From an uncultured Phocaeicola sp. (GTDB taxonomy: Bacteria; Bacteroidota; Bacteroidia; Bacteroidales; Bacteroidaceae), in NCBI GenBank assembly GCA_948566455.1, contig CAOYQO010000008.1, positions 72,353 to 136,352 of the forward strand: a stretch of 64,000 nt of DNA, given 5' to 3'. The position numbers and the translations under genes are program-made. The notes beneath the pieces are model-generated. The model was not told where the DNA came from. It saw only the letters and a list, made by a program, of their open reading frames with translations, and did not search any database. Positions within the stretch are counted from its first letter, which is position 1. Each line of letters opens with the position of its first letter. Positions 59,574 through 64,000 of the stretch are shown here, one piece after another.

Positions 59574-60956
59574 GTGGCTATGGATACATATTCTATTAAT
59601 CCGGCATCCATCATTGACGAAGCGGTTGATTTAAGTATGCGACTGACGGGTACTGATTTTCCGATCAGCATATTCCCGACAAAAATCCAACGCATTATCA
59701 GCGAGGTTCACGAATGCCATAACTACCCTACCGACTACATCGCCGCAGCAATCCTTACAGCGATTGCAGTCGGTATCGGCAACACGCATCTTGTCCAAAT
59801 CAAGCAAGGCTGGATAGAAAGTCCTATCCTGTATATGGCATTAATAGGAAGACCGGGAGCAAACAAAAGTCATCCGCTTAGCTTTGCGATGAAACCGTTT
59901 CTTGATTACGACTATCAACAGAATCAGGTATTTGAAAAGGCACTTGCCAAATATGATGAGTTGATGAGTATGAGCCGCAAAGAACGCACAGAAAGCGGTG
60001 AGGAGCAATTCCCACAGGAACCAGTCCGTAAACGCTTCTTGATCTCGGATGTAACGCCTGAGGGATTAAGTCTGATTCATGCACAGAACAAACGTGGTTT
60101 ATGCTTGTGGGCTGATGAATTATCCGCTTGGTTCAAGAACTTCAACCGTTACAACAACGGTTCGGAAGAACAGTTTTGGTTATCGGTATTCAGTGCCAAG
60201 ACCACTATATCCGATCGCAAGAACGCCAAGAGTTCCATCTTCATCAAGCGACCGTATATATCAGTTATCGGCACTATCCAAAAGAAGATACTCAGCGAAC
60301 TGGCTAAAGGCGAACGTTCCAGTAACGGATTCATCGACCGCATTCTGTTCGTAATGCCAAATCTGCAACAGAAGGCACGTTGGAATGACAAGGAACTGCC
60401 GGAGAACATCGAACAAGAGTGGAATGCCATTATTAATAAGCTGATACAACAGGAGTATGTACTCAATGAATTTGGAGAGATAGAACCGCATATTCTTCTC
60501 TTCACGGAGGATGCCAAGAGACGGCTTTACGAATGGCAGCACCACTTCTCAGAGTTGTGTGACCGAGAGACAAACGACACCATTGTGAGTATCTATTGTA
60601 AGTTGGAGATATACATCATCCGCTTCTGCCTGATTATCCAATTAGCCCGATGGACTTGTGGAGAGTGTGATAAAACCTATATCGACACGTTGACTGTAGA
60701 ACGAGCCATCAAACTGACGGAGTATTTCAAGGAATCCGCATTGAGCGTTCAAAACATACTCAATGAAAATGCGCTCAACAGCCAACAACAGGCGATAGTC
60801 AATCTGCTTCCTCCAGCCTTTACAACTGCCCAAGCTATACAGATAGCCGAGCAGAACGGAATGAAGGAACGCACATTTCAACGCTTTCTCAATGACAATA
60901 TCGGGACATTGTTCCGCAAAGAGAAACATGGAGAATATTCAAAGATTAACCCGTGA
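59574..60956 (+). CDS. DUF3987 domain protein (element replication)
   Basis: 460 residues. A P-loop-like motif is GRPGANKSHPLSFAMKPFLD (about 91-110), then FLISDVTPEGLSLIHAQNKR with GLCLWADELSAWFKNFNRYN (Walker B-like ADE). The C-terminal part has a winged-helix-like segment. DUF3987 proteins are helicase- or primase-associated ATPases typical of Bacteroidetes mobilizable elements. Likely works with the next gene in element replication. Confidence 0.88.
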   Translation: MAMDTYSINPASIIDEAVDLSMRLTGTDFPISIFPTKIQRIISEVHECHNYPTDYIAAAILTAIAVGIGNTHLVQIKQGWIESPILYMALIGRPGANKSHPLSFAMKPFLDYDYQQNQVFEKALAKYDELMSMSRKERTESGEEQFPQEPVRKRFLISDVTPEGLSLIHAQNKRGLCLWADELSAWFKNFNRYNNGSEEQFWLSVFSAKTTISDRKNAKSSIFIKRPYISVIGTIQKKILSELAKGERSSNGFIDRILFVMPNLQQKARWNDKELPENIEQEWNAIINKLIQQEYVLNEFGEIEPHILLFTEDAKRRLYEWQHHFSELCDRETNDTIVSIYCKLEIYIIRFCLIIQLARWTCGECDKTYIDTLTVERAIKLTEYFKESALSVQNILNENALNSQQQAIVNLLPPAFTTAQAIQIAEQNGMKERTFQRFLNDNIGTLFRKEKHGEYSKINP

Positions 60957-61033
60957 CATTTTTATCGGTTTTGACACTTTCCAAGCGAAAACGACAATAA
61001 CGACAAAAGTGACACACCAAAAAGAAACATACA

Positions 61034-62119
61034 ATGAGTACACATAGATTCATATTAGAACCCTACAAAGGTGTCAGCACTCGGCATACTTGCCCGAACT
61101 GTCACCGCCCAAGATGCTTTTCAAAGTACATCGATACTGAGAAGCAAATCCAGTTCCCAAAATACGTGGGACGTTGTGACCATGAGCAGAAATGCGGTTA
61201 TCACTTCACGCCCCGTGATTACTTTGAGCAGAACCCGTCTGAGAAAGACAAGTTTGCGGAGAAAGAGAATAGTTTCAGAAGCTATGTTCCTATAAAAAAG
61301 GTACAACCAATAGTCACGTCCTACATTGATTTGGATATAGTCAACCAATCATTGCGTGGCTATCCTACGAACAAGTTGTTTCAATTTCTATCGGCTCAGT
61401 TCGGAGAAACAGAAACATTGAAGCTAATGAAGAGATACAAGGTTGGCACATCCAAGTATTGGGACGGTGCAACTGTATTCTGGCAAACGGACAATCAGAA
61501 CAAAGTCCGTACTGGTAAAATAATGCTTTACAATCCCGAAACAGGCAAACGGATAAAAGAGCCATACAATCATGTCACATGGGTACACTCCGTACTGCAC
61601 AAAGGCGATTACAATTTGAGGCAATGCTTCTTCGGTGAGCATCTGCTTTCTGAAGACAAAAGCTGTCCTGTTGCACTGGTCGAAAGCGAGAAAACGGCAC
61701 TCGTTGCCTCCTACTATCTACCGCAATTCCTATGGATAGCATCGGGTGGAAAGAACGGTTGCTTCAATGCCAACAGCCTATCCGTTCTGGCTGGAAGAAG
61801 CGTTGTATTATTTCCCGATTTGGGAGCAACCGACTATTGGCAAAGCAAAATAGGTCTGATGAAAAGCTACGGAATAGAGGTGCAGATGTTTGATTATCTG
61901 GAAGCCAACGCTACCGAAAACGAGCGAAAAGAGGGGTACGACATAGCCGATTATCTGCTCAAAGTGAAGCCTGACGAAGCCATCCTTCAGCAGATGATTA
62001 AGAGAAATCCTGTCTTAAAAACACTGATAGAGACATTCGATTTGAAGCTCGTCAGCGTACAACAAGGCACTCCACGACCGAAGGTTTCACCACCCAAGAA
62101 ACGAGGATTCAGACTTTGA
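61034..62119 (+). CDS. DUF6371-like primase/Toprim-type protein
   Basis: 361 residues. An N-terminal zinc-finger-like part (TCPNCHRPRCFSKYIDTEKQ, and CDHEQKCGYHFTPRDYF) is followed by a central domain and a Toprim-like section with VALVESEKTALVASYYLPQF, GGKNGCF and VVLFPDLGATDYW. This resembles CHC2/Toprim primases and the Bacteroidetes DUF6371 family. Together with DUF3987 it probably primes replication of the element after transfer. Confidence 0.83.
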   Translation: MSTHRFILEPYKGVSTRHTCPNCHRPRCFSKYIDTEKQIQFPKYVGRCDHEQKCGYHFTPRDYFEQNPSEKDKFAEKENSFRSYVPIKKVQPIVTSYIDLDIVNQSLRGYPTNKLFQFLSAQFGETETLKLMKRYKVGTSKYWDGATVFWQTDNQNKVRTGKIMLYNPETGKRIKEPYNHVTWVHSVLHKGDYNLRQCFFGEHLLSEDKSCPVALVESEKTALVASYYLPQFLWIASGGKNGCFNANSLSVLAGRSVVLFPDLGATDYWQSKIGLMKSYGIEVQMFDYLEANATENERKEGYDIADYLLKVKPDEAILQQMIKRNPVLKTLIETFDLKLVSVQQGTPRPKVSPPKKRGFRL

Positions 62120-62137
62120 AAACAGGGAGAGAAATCG

Positions 62138-62207
62138 AGACTTTTTTACTGTAGCAAGTTAATGTCGGTGTATTACATTTCCCGACCACTTGCTCCTCAA
62201 AAAGTCT
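62138..62207 (+). other. Candidate oriT: nested inverted repeats upstream of mobC
   Basis: Three nested arms: AGACTTTTT/AAAAAGTCT (62138 and 62199), AGCAAGT/ACTTGCT (62153-62159 and 62188-62194) and TCGG/CCGA (62165 and 62182). It is followed by GAGGAGGCGGCTCCCGATGG (62209-62228). It lies in the 139-bp gap before mobC/mobA, the usual place of oriT in such elements. It could instead be only the terminator of the upstream gene. Confidence 0.55.
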
Positions 62208-62258
62208 GAGGAGGCGGCTCCCGATGGTCACAATTTATTTACTTAAAAACAGATTCAA

Positions 62259-62567
62259 ATGGAAAAGAAATATACAGTAACACTCCGTCTGTCATATCAG
62301 CAATACGCATGGCTTGGTGCGCTTTGCAGACGGAGTAAGCAGACTCAAAGCGAAGTCATCCGTTCGCTCATCGAGAACGGTTCGGTACGTGAACGAATTA
62401 CGCAAGAGCATATCCACATCATCCGGCAACTGATTGGTGAAAGTACCAATCTTAACCAGTTGGCAAGACAGGCAAATACCTACGGTTTCTTTGCCGTTGC
62501 GAACAGATGTGAGGAAATGGCTCAGCGCATTAATCAACTTATAAAACAACTGAAAGATGATAGGTAA
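62259..62567 (+). CDS. mobC: Plasmid mobilization relaxosome protein MobC
   Basis: 102 residues. A ribbon-helix-helix-like N-terminus (YTVTLRLSYQQYAWLGALCR followed by SKQTQSEVIRSLIENG) and the MobC signature IHIIRQLIGESTNLNQLARQ. It helps the relaxase open oriT. Its end overlaps mobA by 11 bp. Confidence 0.9.
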   Translation: MEKKYTVTLRLSYQQYAWLGALCRRSKQTQSEVIRSLIENGSVRERITQEHIHIIRQLIGESTNLNQLARQANTYGFFAVANRCEEMAQRINQLIKQLKDDR

Positions 62568-63498
62568 GCAGACTAAAGGAACTTCGTTCGGTGGTTGTGT
62601 CCGCTATGTCCTCAAAGAGGAAAAATCTAAACTATTGGAAGCAGTCGGAGTAGAGGGGACACCCGAACAGATGGCAGAGCAATTTGAGTTGCAGGCATTA
62701 CTCAACGACAAGGTAAAAAATATTATCGGACACACTTCACTCAACTTCTCACCGGAAGACAGTGCAAGATTAAAGTCCGATGATGCTCTGATGCTGAACA
62801 TAGCGCACGACTATATGAAACTGATGGGTATTGAGAATACGCAATACATCATTGCTCGGCATATCGACCGTGAGCATCCACATTGCCATATCGTTTTCAA
62901 CCGAGTGGACAATGACGGCAAGACGATTAGCGACAAGAATGATTTCCGCAGGAATGAAAGAGTCTGCAAAATGCTAACCGCCAAATATCGCTTGCACTTT
63001 GCCAATGGTAAAGACCATATCAAAGAGGAACGCTTGCGCCCCTACGACAAGGCAAAGCATGAGATATACAAGGCATTGAAAGAAGAACTGCCCAAAGCTC
63101 ATAGTTGGGAAGATTTGAAAGATGCGCTTGCCGACCGTGACATTGATATGAAATTCAAGGTCTGCCGGACTACACGAGAAATACAGGGAGTCAAGTTTGA
63201 ATATAACGGCTTTTCTTTTTCCGGCTCAAAGGTCAGCCGAGAATTCAGTTACCTGAATATCGACAACCGACTGGAAGAGAATGCTTGTGCATCCTTGTTG
63301 GAGTCAGCCACGCAAGAGCCCAAACAGCAGAAAGAAGAGGTGCAGCAAAACGTTTCTCATTCCGATGATAGCTTCGGCTTCAATCTCGGTTTACTAAACG
63401 GAAACTCATCCTACGATGCCACTGCCGCAGAAGAAGCAGAGTTCAATCGCCTGATGAAAAAGAAAAAGGCTAAGCGCAAGCGAGGCTTTCATTTATAA
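62557..63498 (+). CDS. mobA: Relaxase / mobilization nuclease MobA
   Basis: 313 residues. The relaxase domain is in the first 180 residues: FGGCVRYVLKEEKSKLLEAV, HTSLNFSPED, and the three-His metal motif in ARHIDREHPHCHIVFNRVDN. It nicks oriT and leads the strand into the recipient. The C-terminal basic tail ends KKKAKRKRGFHL. No conjugative transfer genes are in the window, so transfer would need a helper conjugative element. Confidence 0.95.
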   Translation: MIGKQTKGTSFGGCVRYVLKEEKSKLLEAVGVEGTPEQMAEQFELQALLNDKVKNIIGHTSLNFSPEDSARLKSDDALMLNIAHDYMKLMGIENTQYIIARHIDREHPHCHIVFNRVDNDGKTISDKNDFRRNERVCKMLTAKYRLHFANGKDHIKEERLRPYDKAKHEIYKALKEELPKAHSWEDLKDALADRDIDMKFKVCRTTREIQGVKFEYNGFSFSGSKVSREFSYLNIDNRLEENACASLLESATQEPKQQKEEVQQNVSHSDDSFGFNLGLLNGNSSYDATAAEEAEFNRLMKKKKAKRKRGFHL

Positions 63499-63532
63499 TC
63501 AATTTTTATTAACATTTTAAGTTCAATTATTT

Positions 63533-63931
63533 ATGGTTCAAAAAGATTTAATTCTTGATTTCAATCTCTACTTGTGCGAGAAGTTTGGCTACAGAGAAAG
63601 TTGTAGCGTGATGTCACATGCCAACGGCTTTTGTGTGGACATCCGTGAACGTGATTTAGACTGCTATATCCGCTTCTGGGAATATAGCTGTGGAAGAGGC
63701 AACTTCCCCGACTGGTCTATCATCATTGTGCGCAGCAACTTCAAGAAGAGCCAAGAAGAAAGCCTGAAAGACTTGGCTCGCTTCTTCAAGGAGTACATGC
63801 CACGCTACGGTTACAAATACCTCTGCACCGAAGATGATGACCACAAGTACTATCAGACACTTGGTTTAAAGTGTATAATGGACGGTTTTTGTCCCAATTA
63901 TGCACTAGCACTGAAGGATTTGAATGTCTGA
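63533..63931 (+). CDS. Hypothetical protein of the mobile element
   Basis: 132 residues, soluble. Landmarks are FCVDIRERDLDCYIRFWEYS, DWSIIIVRSNFKKSQEESLK and EYMPRYGYKYLCTEDDDHKY. I do not recognise the family. It lies 34 bp after mobA on the same strand and is followed by a terminator, so it is the last gene of the mobilization operon. It could be an anti-defence or accessory protein, but nothing in the sequence shows this. Confidence 0.75.
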   Translation: MVQKDLILDFNLYLCEKFGYRESCSVMSHANGFCVDIRERDLDCYIRFWEYSCGRGNFPDWSIIIVRSNFKKSQEESLKDLARFFKEYMPRYGYKYLCTEDDDHKYYQTLGLKCIMDGFCPNYALALKDLNV

Positions 63932-63948
63932 TACATGGTTTTAGAGTT

Positions 63949-63976
63949 AAGGAGGGGAATTTTCCTCTCCTTCTCT
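63949..63976 (+). terminator. Terminator of the mobilization operon
   Basis: Stem AAGGAGGGGAA/TTCCTCTCCTT with one mismatch, followed by a T-rich stretch. Confidence 0.75.
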
Positions 63977-64000
63977 TATATACCGATAAATCAGAATTTA

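Overview
The window is chromosomal DNA from a Bacteroides-type member of the Bacteroidales. The evidence is a run of Bacteroidales-typical proteins (DUF5606, DUF4252, DUF6078-like, DUF6452-like and DUF6048-like proteins, META-domain lipoprotein, FecR/ECF pairs, Ctc-type L25) together with more than a dozen upstream copies of the Bacteroides -7 promoter box TAnnTTTG. The species cannot be fixed by eye.

Layout. 1-2919 (minus): start of a TonB-receptor-like gene, FecR anti-sigma factor, ECF sigma factor and a carboxypeptidase-regulatory-domain protein. 3185-5450: amidase, a candidate small RNA, and a decayed AlbA_2/ATPase regulator. 5531-11729: dnaK, MATE transporter, two tandem Crp/Fnr regulators (the first broken by an amber codon), guanidinium-type SMR exporter, META lipoprotein. 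11994-16788: carboxynorspermidine dehydrogenase, Bcp peroxiredoxin, recA, and a sigma / anti-sigma-like / DUF4252 operon. 16941-22736: YeiH permease, LysR regulator, a conserved hypothetical, clpB. 22815-30905: housekeeping block (DUF5606, coaE, ybbR-like, yajC, nusB, Pur-like, L25, pth, S4 protein, Gfo/Idh/MocA oxidoreductase, HIT). 30959-39016: cation/proton antiporter, thioredoxin, an unrecognised 505-residue beta-rich protein, a DUF6078-like protein and a membrane-spanning one-component sensor. 39114-39288: SRP RNA and tRNA-Thr with no gap between them. 39429-49156: DUF4199, glycosyltransferase, two envelope proteins, mntP, apbE, DMT protein, ttcA-like, and a TPR/NfeD/flotillin/nucleoside phosphorylase cluster. 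49168-52637: hybrid histidine kinase and mnmE.

From about 52750 to the right edge lies an integrated mobilizable element: a four-HTH DNA-binding protein, tyrosine integrase, RhuM-like fragment, membrane protein, a minus-strand cargo of two adjacent DUF3800-type genes (one frameshifted), excisionase-like HTH, DUF3987 and DUF6371-like replication proteins, an oriT-like nested inverted repeat, MobC, MobA relaxase and a hypothetical gene. It has mobilization genes but no visible conjugation machinery, so it probably depends on a helper element. Its right end is not seen.

The most unusual signals are outside ordinary genes. dnaK and clpB both carry sigma-54-like -24/-12 promoters. Three intergenic hairpins share a loop sequence although their long arms differ completely in sequence. 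Two arrays have CTCA/TGAG half-sites phased every 22 bp. There are two candidate non-coding RNAs, each bounded by a promoter and a terminator. Three genes are interrupted by single-base-type lesions.
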